The position numbers and the translations under genes are program-made. DNA of 64,000 nt from Roseomonas elaeocarpi (GTDB lineage: Bacteria; Pseudomonadota; Alphaproteobacteria; Acetobacterales; Acetobacteraceae): contig NZ_JBHLUN010000007.1 in the NCBI RefSeq assembly GCF_042433915.1, forward strand, positions 62,001 through 126,000, in the 5' to 3' direction. The notes under the pieces were generated by a model, which did no database searches, was not told where the DNA came from, and saw only the letters and a list, made by a program, of their open reading frames with translations. Shown here in pieces: positions 17,307 through 25,334 of this stretch (positions are counted from its first letter, which is position 1; each line of letters begins with the position of its first letter).

Positions 17307-17451
17307 CGCTGCGGGGCGAAGTTGCGGCATCCGCCTCGGCAAGGTCGCGCACGGGACGGGCGGGGCGGTTGCGACCCGATGGCGCCGGGCCGGCCCGCGA
17401 GGGAATGCCGCTGCTCCCGCGGGCCGGCCTGGGTGGAACCGCCCGGGCCGT

Positions 17452-18408
17452 TCAGTGACCCGTGTAGGCCGCGCGCTCCACCGGCCGTGCATCCGCCGCT
17501 GTGCCGGTGGGACGCGCCGCCCAGAACCCGGCCAGCAGCGAGCCCGACAGGTTGTGCCACACCGAGAACAGCGCGCCCGGCAGTGCCGCCAGGGGCGAGA
17601 AGTAGAGCTTGCCCAGCGCCGCCGCGAGGCCGGAATTCTGCATCCCCACCTCCAGCGCCAGGGTGCGGCAGATGCTCTCGTCGAAGCCCAGCAGCCTGCC
17701 GCCCCAGTAGCCGCCGAGCAGCCCGACGCCGTTGTGCAGCACCACGCCCAGCATCACCAGCGGCCCCACGGCCGCGATGCTGGCCTGCGTGCCGCCCACC
17801 ACCGCGCCGATGATCAGCAGGATCGCCACCACCGAGACGATCGGCAGCACCGGCTTCACCGCCTCGACCAGGCGCGGCACCAAGTGGCTGACCACCAGCC
17901 CCACCGCGATCGGCAGCGCCACGATCTGCAGGATGCTTTCCAGCAGGCCCAGCGTGTCCACCGCGATGTCGGCCGACACGTAGAGCCGCGTCAGCAGCGG
18001 CGTCGCCACCACGCCCACCACCGTGGACAGCGCGCTGATCGTCACCGACAGCGCCACGTCGCCGCGCGACAGGAACACCATCACCGTTGAGGAGGTGCCG
18101 CTCGCCACGCTGCCCACCAGGATCATGCCGGCCGCGAGGTCGGGCGGCATGTTCAGCGCCCGCGCGATCACCCAGGCCGCCAGCGGCATGATCAGGTAGT
18201 GCAGCACCAGCCCTGCCAGCACCGGGGCGGGGCGCAGCAGCACGCGGCGGAAATCCTCCAGCCGCAGGGTCATGCCCATGGTGAACATGATCAGCGACAG
18301 CAGCAGCGTCACCCAGGGCCCGACGGGCGTGAAGCTCGCGGGCGAGAAATAGGCGGCCAGGGCGACCAGAAGTGCCCATAGCGGGAAGAGGCGGGTAACG
18401 AATGACAT
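17452..18408 (-). CDS. BASS-family (bile acid:sodium symporter-like) transporter
   Basis: A 318-residue protein with about ten hydrophobic segments and the broken helices typical of BASS transporters, visible as GSVASGTSSTVMVFLS and ALEVGMQNSGLAAAL. These sodium-coupled carriers move organic acids such as ketopantoate, pyruvate or bile acids across the inner membrane. I start at the ATG at 18408, where the first helix begins directly; the upstream in-frame extension is polar. It is divergent from the TctC gene and not in an obvious operon. PanS-like pantoate transport is one possibility, but the substrate is not readable. Confidence 0.88.
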   Translation of the reverse strand: MSFVTRLFPLWALLVALAAYFSPASFTPVGPWVTLLLSLIMFTMGMTLRLEDFRRVLLRPAPVLAGLVLHYLIMPLAAWVIARALNMPPDLAAGMILVGSVASGTSSTVMVFLSRGDVALSVTISALSTVVGVVATPLLTRLYVSADIAVDTLGLLESILQIVALPIAVGLVVSHLVPRLVEAVKPVLPIVSVVAILLIIGAVVGGTQASIAAVGPLVMLGVVLHNGVGLLGGYWGGRLLGFDESICRTLALEVGMQNSGLAAALGKLYFSPLAALPGALFSVWHNLSGSLLAGFWAARPTGTAADARPVERAAYTGH

Positions 18409-18647
18409 GGCGGCTGGACGGTTCCTGAAGCTTCGTTGCGTGTCCTTCTTAATCGTGGTTCGTTCCGGCAAGAACCCCGCTCTCCGCGCCCCAGCCCCGC
18501 CGCTGCGCCGTGCCGGAGGTGCCGCCCGGCCCCACCCGCGGGCCGGCTCCGGCGCGCGATGGGTTCGGCCCGGAACACGCCCCGCTTGACCGCGCCGCCC
18601 GTCCGGGCGACCTGCGCCGAAACAAGGACGAACAAGGAAACGCCCCC

Positions 18648-19640
18648 GTGTCGATCCGCCCCGCTTCCCGCCCGCTCACCCTGCCGCGCCGCGCTCTGAT
18701 CCTGGCCGCGCCGGCGCTCGCCATCCTGCCGCGGCCATCCCGCGCGGAAAGCCTGCCCCCGCTGCACCTTGTGGTGCCGGCCCCGCCGGGCGGCCCCACT
18801 GACATCCTGGCCCGCGTGGTGGGTGAGCGCGCCGGGCCCGCGCTCAACCGCGTCGTGGTGGTGGAGAACCGGCCCGGCGCCGGCGGCGCGATCGGCTCGG
18901 AAGCGGTGGCGCGCGCGGCGCCCGACGGCAACACGCTGGTGCTGGGTCACAACCAGACCCATGCCTCGAACCAGTGGATGATGCCGGGGCTGCGCTACGA
19001 CGTGGTGCGCTCCTTCACGCCGGTGGCGCGACTGGGCACCGTGCATCACGCGCTGGTGGTGCCGGCCGACGGGCCATCCGCCACGCTGGCGGCGCTGATC
19101 GAGCGCGGCCGGAAAGAGGATCTCAGCTACGCCTCGTCGCAGGCGGGCTCGGCCTCGCACGTCATCAGCGAGGCGCTGGTGCGACGCAACAGGATGCACG
19201 CGACCCACATCCCGTATCGCGGCGCGGCGCCGGCGGCCACCGACACCATGACCGGCGTGGTGGATTTCTACACCGCGACCTTCCCTTCCGTGGCGCCGCT
19301 GGTGCGCGAAGGGCGGCTGCGGGCGCTGGCGATCGGCGCGCCGGCGCGCCTGCCGGACTTCCCGGCGCTTCCCACCGCCGCCGAGCAAGGGCAGGGCGAG
19401 CCCTTCGTGGATGCCTGGTTCGGTCTTTTCGCCCCGGCCAATACGCCCGAGGCCGTGGTGGAGCCGCTGTCGCGCGCCCTGCTCGGCGCGCTGGACGATC
19501 CCGCGGTGCAGACGCGGCTCGAGGCCGCGGGCTTCACGCTGTCGCCTGCCGGCCCGGCGGAGTTCGCCGCCTTCCAGCAGGAGGAAGTGGCGCGCTGGCA
19601 GCGCATGGTGCAGCTGACCGGCATCCGCATCGAGGAGTGA
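18648..19640 (+). CDS. Tripartite tricarboxylate transporter substrate-binding protein (TctC/Bug family)
   Basis: A 330-residue periplasmic binding protein of the Bug/TctC family, very expanded in Acetobacteraceae and betaproteobacteria. A GTG start 9 bases after AAGGAAA gives an N-terminus with twin arginine-like PRRALILAAPALAILP and a cleavage region near SRA-ES. Family marks follow: PPGGPTDILAR, VENRPGAGGAIGSEAVARAAPDG, and SQAGSASHV. It would bind a carboxylate in the periplasm. No TctA/TctB membrane partners are adjacent, which is common for this family. The ligand is unknown. Confidence 0.92.
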   Translation: MSIRPASRPLTLPRRALILAAPALAILPRPSRAESLPPLHLVVPAPPGGPTDILARVVGERAGPALNRVVVVENRPGAGGAIGSEAVARAAPDGNTLVLGHNQTHASNQWMMPGLRYDVVRSFTPVARLGTVHHALVVPADGPSATLAALIERGRKEDLSYASSQAGSASHVISEALVRRNRMHATHIPYRGAAPAATDTMTGVVDFYTATFPSVAPLVREGRLRALAIGAPARLPDFPALPTAAEQGQGEPFVDAWFGLFAPANTPEAVVEPLSRALLGALDDPAVQTRLEAAGFTLSPAGPAEFAAFQQEEVARWQRMVQLTGIRIEE

Positions 19641-19682
19641 TCAGGCAGACCGGGACGGATCGGCTCACGGGTGATTCAAAAA

Positions 19683-19747
19683 GGCCGTTCTGGCCAACGG
19701 CGCGCTATTTACAACTCAATGTAACTAACTCAGACTTTTGTGTAATA
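19683..19747 (+). promoter_or_regulatory. A/T-rich upstream region of the lipoprotein operon
   Basis: Between the TctC stop and the first lipoprotein gene the sequence turns abruptly A/T-rich. A 6-bp hairpin GCCGTT...AACGGC (19684-19701) comes first and could end the upstream transcript. It is followed by repeats of AACTCA/AACT and then TGTGTAATAAT (19739-19748), which resembles an extended -10 element. No good -35 is visible at the usual spacing. This is the strongest promoter-like patch in this part of the window. Confidence 0.5.
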
Positions 19748-19766
19748 ATTTCGTGAGCCGATTCGC

Positions 19767-20318
19767 ATGTTTCCTCGTCTTGGAAGGGCAGCTGCGGGCG
19801 CTTCCCTGCTGCTCCTGTGTGCCTGCGTTACGCCGAACGACGCTGCCATGAAAATCGGCCAGCCCGCGCCGGACGCGGCCGCGATCCGTACCGCGGAAAC
19901 GCACCAGTTCGCGGTGGACGAAGCGACGCTGCTGAGCGAGGCGACGCAGACGCTGCAGGATCTCGGCTTCAACGTCACCGAATCCTCGTCCGAGTTCGGT
20001 GTCGTGACGGGGCGCAAGAGCCGCGATGCGACGGAAGCCGGCCAGGTGGCTGGCGCGGTGCTTCTGACGGTCGCCACTGCCCTGCTCGGGGCGCCTACCA
20101 ATGTCGGCTGGGACAAGGAGCAGGAGATTCGCGTCACCATCGTGACCCTCAACGGCGGCAGCCCGGCTGCCGCGACGGCGCGCGTGTCCTTCGAGCGGGT
20201 GGTGACCAAGAGCAACGGTTTGCGCTGGCATGAGCGCCTGACCGATCAGGCCATGATGCAGGAGTTCTTCACCAAGCTGAACGCGGGCCTCGCATCCGCT
20301 CCCGGAGCGCGCACGTGA
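19767..20318 (+). CDS. Lipoprotein of unknown function, type A (first copy)
   Basis: A 183-residue predicted lipoprotein: basic start, hydrophobic stretch and the lipobox LCAC with Cys20. The mature part begins polar, then carries LLSEATQTLQDLGFNVTES, a long hydrophobic segment around AGAVLLTVATALLGAP, and EQEIRVTIVTLN with ARVSFERVV. The same blocks recur in order in the 187-residue protein at 21274-21837, so the two are paralogues. I do not recognise a named family. It opens a five-gene operon of lipoproteins; its stop overlaps the next start by four bases (GTGA). A site at the periplasmic face of a membrane is likely. Confidence 0.85.
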   Translation: MFPRLGRAAAGASLLLLCACVTPNDAAMKIGQPAPDAAAIRTAETHQFAVDEATLLSEATQTLQDLGFNVTESSSEFGVVTGRKSRDATEAGQVAGAVLLTVATALLGAPTNVGWDKEQEIRVTIVTLNGGSPAAATARVSFERVVTKSNGLRWHERLTDQAMMQEFFTKLNAGLASAPGART

Positions 20319-20806
20319 AGACCTCGTTTCGCGCAAGGCTGCGGTACCTGTCCCTGCTGGCGGTGCTCGGCCTCCCGGCCTGCGCCGGACAGCCGGGCGA
20401 GCACAGCGTCGTCGCCAGCCAGAAAAGCGCCGTCGAGCTGCGCTCGATGCAGTCGCGCGTCTTCGAGACGGCCGACCGGACGCGCGTGCTGCGCACCACC
20501 ATCGCGACGTTGCAGGACATGGGCTACGCGATCGACAAGGTGGATGCGCAGGCCGCCACGGTCAGCGCGACCAAGGCGTCGCAGCTCCGCATGAGCGCGG
20601 CGGCAGCGCCGCGCGGAACCAGCCAGACGGTGCTGCGGGCCAACGCGATCGTCGTCGGCCAGAGCAGCGACACGCAGGTGGACGAGCCGCGCTTCTACCA
20701 GGAGCTGTTCTTCGCCCCCCTGGCGCAGCGCCTCGCACTGGCGTCGCAGGACCTTCCGGCGGATGCCGCGGCACCCCTCCCGAACCCGCCCGCCGCCACG
20801 CCCTGA
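20315..20806 (+). CDS. Lipoprotein of unknown function, type B (first copy)
   Basis: A 163-residue predicted lipoprotein starting with GTG, overlapping the previous stop. The signal segment ends in LGLPAC with Cys23. The mature part holds AVELRSMQSRVFETADR, TTIATLQDMGYAID and ATVSATKASQLRMSA, blocks that recur in the 139-residue protein at 21837-22256. The core TLQDxG(F/Y) is also shared with the type A proteins, so all four are probably related. The C-terminal 20 residues are Pro/Ala-rich. Function unknown; see the operon description under findings. Confidence 0.85.
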   Translation: MKTSFRARLRYLSLLAVLGLPACAGQPGEHSVVASQKSAVELRSMQSRVFETADRTRVLRTTIATLQDMGYAIDKVDAQAATVSATKASQLRMSAAAAPRGTSQTVLRANAIVVGQSSDTQVDEPRFYQELFFAPLAQRLALASQDLPADAAAPLPNPPAATP

Positions 20807-20846
20807 ACCCCGCAGTCACACCTCAACCATGAACGGAAACGTCACG

Positions 20847-21269
20847 ATGCCTGTCCGCAAGGGCGTGAAGGCGCTCGCAGGCCTGGCCCTGCTGCTGGCC
20901 GGCTGTTCCTCGGCCGCCGACCACGCAGCCTCGGTGGCCGCCGGTCAGGCCGCCGGCAGCCGCCTGACCGTAGGCACGGTCCAGCGCGAGATCCGCGTCG
21001 GCATGAGCAGTGCCGAGGTGGTGGAGGTGCTGGGCGCGCCCAACGTGGTCAGCACCGACGATCAGCGTCGCGAGAACTGGGTTTATGACCGCATCGCCAC
21101 CCAGACGGTGTACAGCGGCTCCTCGGGCGGGGTGAACGCCCTGTTCCTGGCGGGCGTCGGAGGGAGCGCCGGGGCCGTCAGCACTTCCCAGCGCAGCCTG
21201 ACCGTGATCGTGCGCTTCGATGCCGCGCAGCGCGTGCGCGACTTCTCCTACCGCTCAAGCTCCTTCTGA
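20847..21269 (+). CDS. Small lipoprotein with a BamE/SmpA-like domain
   Basis: A 140-residue predicted lipoprotein with lipobox LLAGC. I start at the ATG at 20847, 7 bases after GGAAA; two upstream in-frame ATGs lack a ribosome site. The mature protein contains TVGTVQREIRVGMSSAEVVE, then LGAPNVVSTDDQRRENWVYD, the pattern of BamE/SmpA folds (a G-M-s-xx-EV...LG-P...W-Y signature). This is followed by a Gly/Ser-rich hydrophobic loop and a final beta segment LTVIVRFDAAQRVRDFSY. It sits in the middle of the lipoprotein operon and is unrelated to its four neighbours. Whether it belongs to the BAM complex is open. Confidence 0.78.
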   Translation: MPVRKGVKALAGLALLLAGCSSAADHAASVAAGQAAGSRLTVGTVQREIRVGMSSAEVVEVLGAPNVVSTDDQRRENWVYDRIATQTVYSGSSGGVNALFLAGVGGSAGAVSTSQRSLTVIVRFDAAQRVRDFSYRSSSF

Positions 21270-21273
21270 GCCG

Positions 21274-21837
21274 GTGCGGTCCGCCACGCGCGCGCGACGT
21301 GCCGCGGCTGCGATGCTGACGCTGCCGCTGCTCCTCGGCTGTGTTCCGAAGGAGCAGTTGCAGAGCGCTGCGCTGCAGCCGTCCAGCAACGCGGTCGCCC
21401 TGCGCCAGCTCCAATCGCGCCGCTTCGACACGCGCGACGAGACGGTGCTGCTTTCGGCCTCCACCGGTGTCCTGCAGGACCTGGGCTTCACGGTCGATGA
21501 AAGCATGCCGGCCGCCGGCCTGCTGGTCGGCTCCAAGTCCCGGACCGCAATCGAGGCGCAGCAGATTGCCGGCCAGATGCTGCTGCTGGCGATGGCCGCT
21601 GCCCTGGGCGCGCGGACCGATCCCACCTGGGACCAGGATCAGCGCATTCGGATCTCCATCGTGGTGACCCCGGCCCGCGACCGCGCTGCAACCGTGGCGA
21701 GGGTCAGCTTCCAGCGTATCGTCCGCAACAACCGCGGCGGCGTGTCGAAGGTGGAAACGATGGAGGACCCGCAGCTCTACACGGAGTTCTTCGAGATGCT
21801 GTCCAAATCAACCTTTCTGCAGGCGAACCAGATCTGA
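21274..21837 (+). CDS. Lipoprotein of unknown function, type A (second copy)
   Basis: A 187-residue predicted lipoprotein starting at a GTG four bases after the previous stop; the arginine-rich start and LPLLLGC form a normal lipoprotein signal. The blocks VLLSASTGVLQDLGFTVDES, LVGSKSRTAIEAQQIAGQ, MAAALGARTDPTWDQDQRIR and ARVSFQRIV match the first type A protein at 19767-20318 in order and spacing. It also carries ALRQLQSRRFDTRDE, the block that marks the type B proteins, so it bridges the two types. Its stop shares one base with the next ATG. Function unknown. Confidence 0.85.
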   Translation: MRSATRARRAAAAMLTLPLLLGCVPKEQLQSAALQPSSNAVALRQLQSRRFDTRDETVLLSASTGVLQDLGFTVDESMPAAGLLVGSKSRTAIEAQQIAGQMLLLAMAAALGARTDPTWDQDQRIRISIVVTPARDRAATVARVSFQRIVRNNRGGVSKVETMEDPQLYTEFFEMLSKSTFLQANQI

Positions 21838-22256
21838 TGCGGCATCTTCGTGGTGTTCTGTGCCTGTCCGCCCTGGCGCTGGCGGGTTGCCAGACGGACT
21901 CGCGGCAGCAGGTCCTGGCCACCGACCGCAGCCAGGTTGAGCTTCGTTCGATCTCCACCCGCGCTTTCGACACCAACGACCGCAGGCAGGTCTTCCGTGC
22001 GGTGATCGGCACCTTCCAGGACCTGGGTTTCGTGGTGGACCGCGCCGATGAGACGCTGGGAACCGTGAGCGCCACGAAGCTGCAGAACTACGTGCTGCGC
22101 ATGACCGTCACCGTACGGGCGAGGGGCGCGACGCAGGTCGCGGTCCGTGCCAGCGGGCAATACAACCTGGATGCCATCTCCGACCCCAAGCCTTACCAGG
22201 ACTTCTTCAATGCCCTGGAACAGGCCCTGTTCCTGACGGCCAACCAGATCGACTAG
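21837..22256 (+). CDS. Lipoprotein of unknown function, type B (second copy)
   Basis: A 139-residue predicted lipoprotein, lipobox ALAGC, overlapping the preceding stop by one base. It matches the type B protein at 20315-20806: VELRSISTRAFDTNDRRQV, GTFQDLGFVVDRADETLG, TVSATKLQNYVLRMTV and a C-terminal DPKPYQDFFNALEQALFL. It ends the five-gene operon. A GC-rich hairpin at 22286-22303 follows. Function unknown. Confidence 0.85.
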   Translation: MRHLRGVLCLSALALAGCQTDSRQQVLATDRSQVELRSISTRAFDTNDRRQVFRAVIGTFQDLGFVVDRADETLGTVSATKLQNYVLRMTVTVRARGATQVAVRASGQYNLDAISDPKPYQDFFNALEQALFLTANQID

Positions 22257-22285
22257 CCTTCCGCAGGGCGGCCCCCCAGGCACAT

Positions 22286-22303
22286 GCCCGCCGCTTCGCG
22301 GGC
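22286..22303 (+). terminator. Hairpin after the lipoprotein operon
   Basis: GCCCGC-CGCTTC-GCGGGC forms a perfect 6-bp stem 30 bases after the last lipoprotein stop. It is followed by a G-run, not T residues, so it would be a weak or Rho-assisted terminator. The other 130 bases to sdaA show no gene. Confidence 0.4.
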
Positions 22304-22420
22304 AGCGGGGGGGAACCCGGTTTCCGCATCCCGCGCGCAACGACCGGCCCAGGTGGTTGCGCCAACCCTGGCCTGGCGCGATCTAGGGCTGATGACCACC
22401 CCCGCGGCGCACTCCTCGCG

Positions 22421-23806
22421 ATGATCAGCGTTTTCGACCTCTTCAAGATCGGCATCGGCCCCTCCTCCTCGCACACGGTGGGGCCGATGCGCGCCGCCGC
22501 CGCCTTCGTGCTCACGCTGGAGGAAGCGGGGCTGCTGGGCGCCGTCACGCGGGTGGAGGCGGTGCTGCTGGGCTCGCTGGCCTGGACCGGCGAAGGGCAC
22601 GCCACCGGCCCGGCCACGATCCTGGGCCTGTGCGCCGAGGCGCCCGACACGGTGCAGCCAGAGGTCGCGGCCCAGCTGCTGCACGAAGCATTAGGGGAAC
22701 ACCGCCTCCACCTGGGCGGCACGCGGGTGATCCGCTTCGACCCGGCCACCGACCTGCGGCACGACCGTGACACTCCGCCGCCGAAGCATCCCAACACCCT
22801 GGTGCTGCGCGCCACCGACGCCGCCGGCGCGACCCTGCTGGAACAGCGCTGGTGCTCGGTTGGCGGCGGCTTCGTGCAGCCCGAGGCCGAGGTCGGCGCC
22901 ACCCCGATCGCCGACACCGCGCCCGTGCCCTATCCCTTCACCTCGGGGGAGGAGCTGCTGGCCATCGGCGCGCGCACCGGCCTGACCGTCGCCGCGATCA
23001 TCCGCCGCAACGAGCTCGCCCTGCGCCCCGAGGCGGAGGTTTCGGCCCACCTGCGCGCCGTGACCGCCGTGATGATGAACTGCATCGAGCGCGGCGTGCG
23101 GGCGGAAGGCCACCTGCCGGGGCGCCTGCGCGTGCGCCGCCGCGCCGCCGCCCTGCGCGCCAGGCTCGATGCCGCGGCCGGGCGCAACGACCCGGCGCTG
23201 CCGGCCCCACCGCACGCGGCGATGGATCGTGTCAGCCTCTACGCCATCGCCGTGAACGAGGAGAACGCCGCCGGCGGCCGCGTCGTCACCGCCCCTACCA
23301 ACGGCGCGGCCGGCGTGATCCCGGCGGTGCTGCGCTACTATCGCGACCACTGCCCGGGCGCGACGCCGCAAGGCATGGAAGACTTCCTCCTCGCCGCCAC
23401 GGCGATCGGCACGCTGTGCAAGCTCAACGCCTCGATCTCGGGCGCCGAGGTCGGCTGCCAGGGCGAGGTCGGCAGCGCCTGCGCCATGGCGGCGGCGGGC
23501 CTCGCCGCCGCGCTGGGCGGCACGAACGCGCAGGTGGAAAACGCCGCCGAGATCGGCATGGAGCACCACCTCGGCATGACCTGCGACCCGGTGGGCGGGC
23601 TGGTGCAGATCCCCTGCATCGAGCGCAACGCCTTCGGTGCCCAGAAGGCGATCACCGCCGCCTCGCTGGCGCTGCACGGCGACGGCGCGCACCACGTGTC
23701 GCTGGATCAGGTGATCAACACCATGCGGCGCACCGGCGCCGACATGCACAGCAAGTACAAGGAAACCTCGCAGGGCGGGTTGGCGGTCAGCTTCCCGGAA
23801 TGCTGA
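22421..23806 (+). CDS. sdaA: L-serine ammonia-lyase, iron-sulfur type
   Basis: A 461-residue single-chain L-serine dehydratase that deaminates L-serine to pyruvate. The N-terminal FKIGIGPSSSHTVGPMRAA is the family signature. The three cysteines expected to hold the [4Fe-4S] cluster are Cys346 (VGCQGEVGSA), Cys388 (MTCDPVGG) and Cys399 (IPCIERN). The catalytic loop region MHSKYKETSQGGLAVSFPEC ends the protein, with the C-terminal Cys typical of the family. No strong ribosome site is visible at the ATG. It stands alone between the lipoprotein operon and the convergent PspA-like gene. Confidence 0.96.
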   Translation: MISVFDLFKIGIGPSSSHTVGPMRAAAAFVLTLEEAGLLGAVTRVEAVLLGSLAWTGEGHATGPATILGLCAEAPDTVQPEVAAQLLHEALGEHRLHLGGTRVIRFDPATDLRHDRDTPPPKHPNTLVLRATDAAGATLLEQRWCSVGGGFVQPEAEVGATPIADTAPVPYPFTSGEELLAIGARTGLTVAAIIRRNELALRPEAEVSAHLRAVTAVMMNCIERGVRAEGHLPGRLRVRRRAAALRARLDAAAGRNDPALPAPPHAAMDRVSLYAIAVNEENAAGGRVVTAPTNGAAGVIPAVLRYYRDHCPGATPQGMEDFLLAATAIGTLCKLNASISGAEVGCQGEVGSACAMAAAGLAAALGGTNAQVENAAEIGMEHHLGMTCDPVGGLVQIPCIERNAFGAQKAITAASLALHGDGAHHVSLDQVINTMRRTGADMHSKYKETSQGGLAVSFPEC

Positions 23807-23872
23807 CCGCCACCGTTTCGGACCCGGCGCCGCGGGCGGGGTGATCAGTCCGCCGCCGAGGCCGGGCCGCGA

Positions 23873-24676
23873 TCAGCCCCGGGGCGCCGGCAGCGCCGCC
23901 TGCGTCCCTTGCTTCTGGCGCAGCGCCGCCAGCCGGTCGCCCAGGCTGCTCGGCCCCGGCAGGCGGCCCGAGGCCGCGTCCATCGCCGCGGCGATGTTGG
24001 GGTCGTCCTTCTCCGGCCGCGTCGGCGTCAGCAGCTTGGCCTTGGCGTTCGCGGCCTCGGCCTGCGCCAGGTCGCGCGCGGCGGCGTCCTGCATCGCCTT
24101 CAGCGCGGTGTTGAGGCCGCTGGTGGCCCCCGACAGCCCCGCCGCCTGACGCGCCGCCTCGGCCCGCCGCTCGGCGGCCTCGCGCTGGGCGTCGGCGCGG
24201 CTCATGTCGCGCTGGGCACGGGTCAGGTCGCTGCGCGCGGCCTTGAGCTTGGCGCCGGCCTGCTCGTAGGTCTGCTGCAGCGTTTCGAGGAAGTCGGCGG
24301 CATCCACCGCGTCCTGCTTCTCGCGCTCCACCTCGGGTGCCATCTCCTCGAGCATGCCCACCAGCGTGGTGAGGGAGCGCTCCAGCCCCGCCTTGGCGGT
24401 GGGGTCGGCCTCGGCCTCCAGCCGGCGCTGCAGCTGTTCCGCCGCCGCCATGCGCTGCTGCGACAGCGCCTGGATGGCGTCGGCCTCCTTCTTTTCCCGG
24501 TCGTAGTTCTGCCGCGCTTCCGCGACCTGGAGGCCCAGCTGGTCGAGGTGCTGTTCCATGGTGCGCAGCTCCGCTTCGGTGGCGGATTTCGGGTCCCAGC
24601 GGACGATGGCCTCGACGGCGTTGTTGACGGCCTGGTCGGTCTTGACCCCGACGAGGTTGCGGATGAAGGCGAGCAT
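23873..24676 (-). CDS. PspA/IM30-like coiled-coil protein (YjfJ-like)
   Basis: A 267-residue, almost wholly helical protein with long heptad stretches and no membrane segment, of the size and composition of PspA/IM30 family members. It starts MLAFIRNLVGVKTDQAVNNA, an amphipathic N-terminal helix as in PspA relatives, followed by coiled coil rich in Glu, Gln, Arg and Ala. It is the third gene of a set with a DUF350 protein and a DUF2491 protein, the arrangement of enterobacterial yjfJ-yjfL-yjfK, which supports the YjfJ assignment. Such proteins likely coat or remodel the inner membrane under stress. Direct function in this set is not established. Confidence 0.75.
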   Translation of the reverse strand: MLAFIRNLVGVKTDQAVNNAVEAIVRWDPKSATEAELRTMEQHLDQLGLQVAEARQNYDREKKEADAIQALSQQRMAAAEQLQRRLEAEADPTAKAGLERSLTTLVGMLEEMAPEVEREKQDAVDAADFLETLQQTYEQAGAKLKAARSDLTRAQRDMSRADAQREAAERRAEAARQAAGLSGATSGLNTALKAMQDAAARDLAQAEAANAKAKLLTPTRPEKDDPNIAAAMDAASGRLPGPSSLGDRLAALRQKQGTQAALPAPRG

Positions 24677-24700
24677 GGTGTTCTCCCGGTTCGTGAATTC

Positions 24701-25114
24701 TCAGCCGGCCATGGCGCCGGCGTTCAGCAGCGCGACCGCGAATTGCATCCCCACCAACACCCAGGCGGCGGCGACGTTTCCGGCCTCGATCATCCCGCGC
24801 AGGCCCCGGATCAGCGCCGAGGCCACGGCGAAGGCCAGGAGCTGCACGATCACGGCCACCAGGCCCCAGATCAGGATGTCCAGCGTGAAGGCGCTGGTGG
24901 CCAGCGTGGCTGCCAGCGGGATGGCCAGCGACACGGTGGTGCCCGCCAGCACAATGCCGGCCGCGAGGTTGCCTTCCCGCACCAGCCGCATCTCGTGGAA
25001 CGGCGTGATGGCCATGTAGGCCACCACGCCCAGGGCCAGCAGCAGCAGCGTCACGGCGAACTGCAGGATCAGCACGGGCAGGCCGGCCCGCAGGGTGTCC
25101 AGGATCACGTCCAT
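24701..25114 (-). CDS. DUF350 membrane protein (YjfL-like)
   Basis: A 137-residue protein with about four hydrophobic helices, matching the DUF350 family: VREGNLAAGIVLAGTTVSLAIPL near the middle is the family hallmark (E-x-N-x-AAA/G-I). It lies 24 bases upstream of the PspA-like gene and is likely cotranscribed with it. A 220-base gap with a 7-bp inverted repeat separates it from the DUF2491 gene. The role of DUF350 proteins is unknown; they recur with PspA-like and DUF2491 partners. Confidence 0.88.
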   Translation of the reverse strand: MDVILDTLRAGLPVLILQFAVTLLLLALGVVAYMAITPFHEMRLVREGNLAAGIVLAGTTVSLAIPLAATLATSAFTLDILIWGLVAVIVQLLAFAVASALIRGLRGMIEAGNVAAAWVLVGMQFAVALLNAGAMAG

Positions 25115-25334
25115 CGCGGTGTTCCGTTTCTCAAGCTCTTGGGGGCCGCGGGGCGGGCCGGGGGAGGGGTGATGCCAGCCAGGCCTGCGGTCTGGCCGGG
25201 CCGCCGTGCCATGCCGGCCGGGCGCGGCGTGGAGCCGGCCAGGATTAGCCGGGTAGCGCGCGGAACCGATCCAACTGGATCGCTCCCGGAAAAGGCAGGG
25301 CGGGATGGTTCGCGCCCAGGGTCGGTCGCGCGGC
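25115..25334. other. 220-base gap between the DUF2491 and DUF350 genes
   Basis: The gap is long for an operon. It is GC-rich with words GCCGGCC and CCGGGC repeated, and contains one perfect inverted repeat (25267-25282). DUF350 and the PspA-like gene may therefore have a second promoter here. I see no gene. Confidence 0.5.
25267..25282. promoter_or_regulatory. 16-bp palindrome upstream of the DUF350 gene
   Basis: CGATCCA-AC-TGGATCG is a perfect 7-bp inverted repeat with a 2-base centre, 153 bases upstream of the DUF350 start. A related half-site arrangement (CCGATCG...GGATCG) occurs upstream of the DUF2491 gene near 27099-27122. It could be an operator shared by both promoters; no regulator gene is adjacent. 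Confidence 0.4.
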
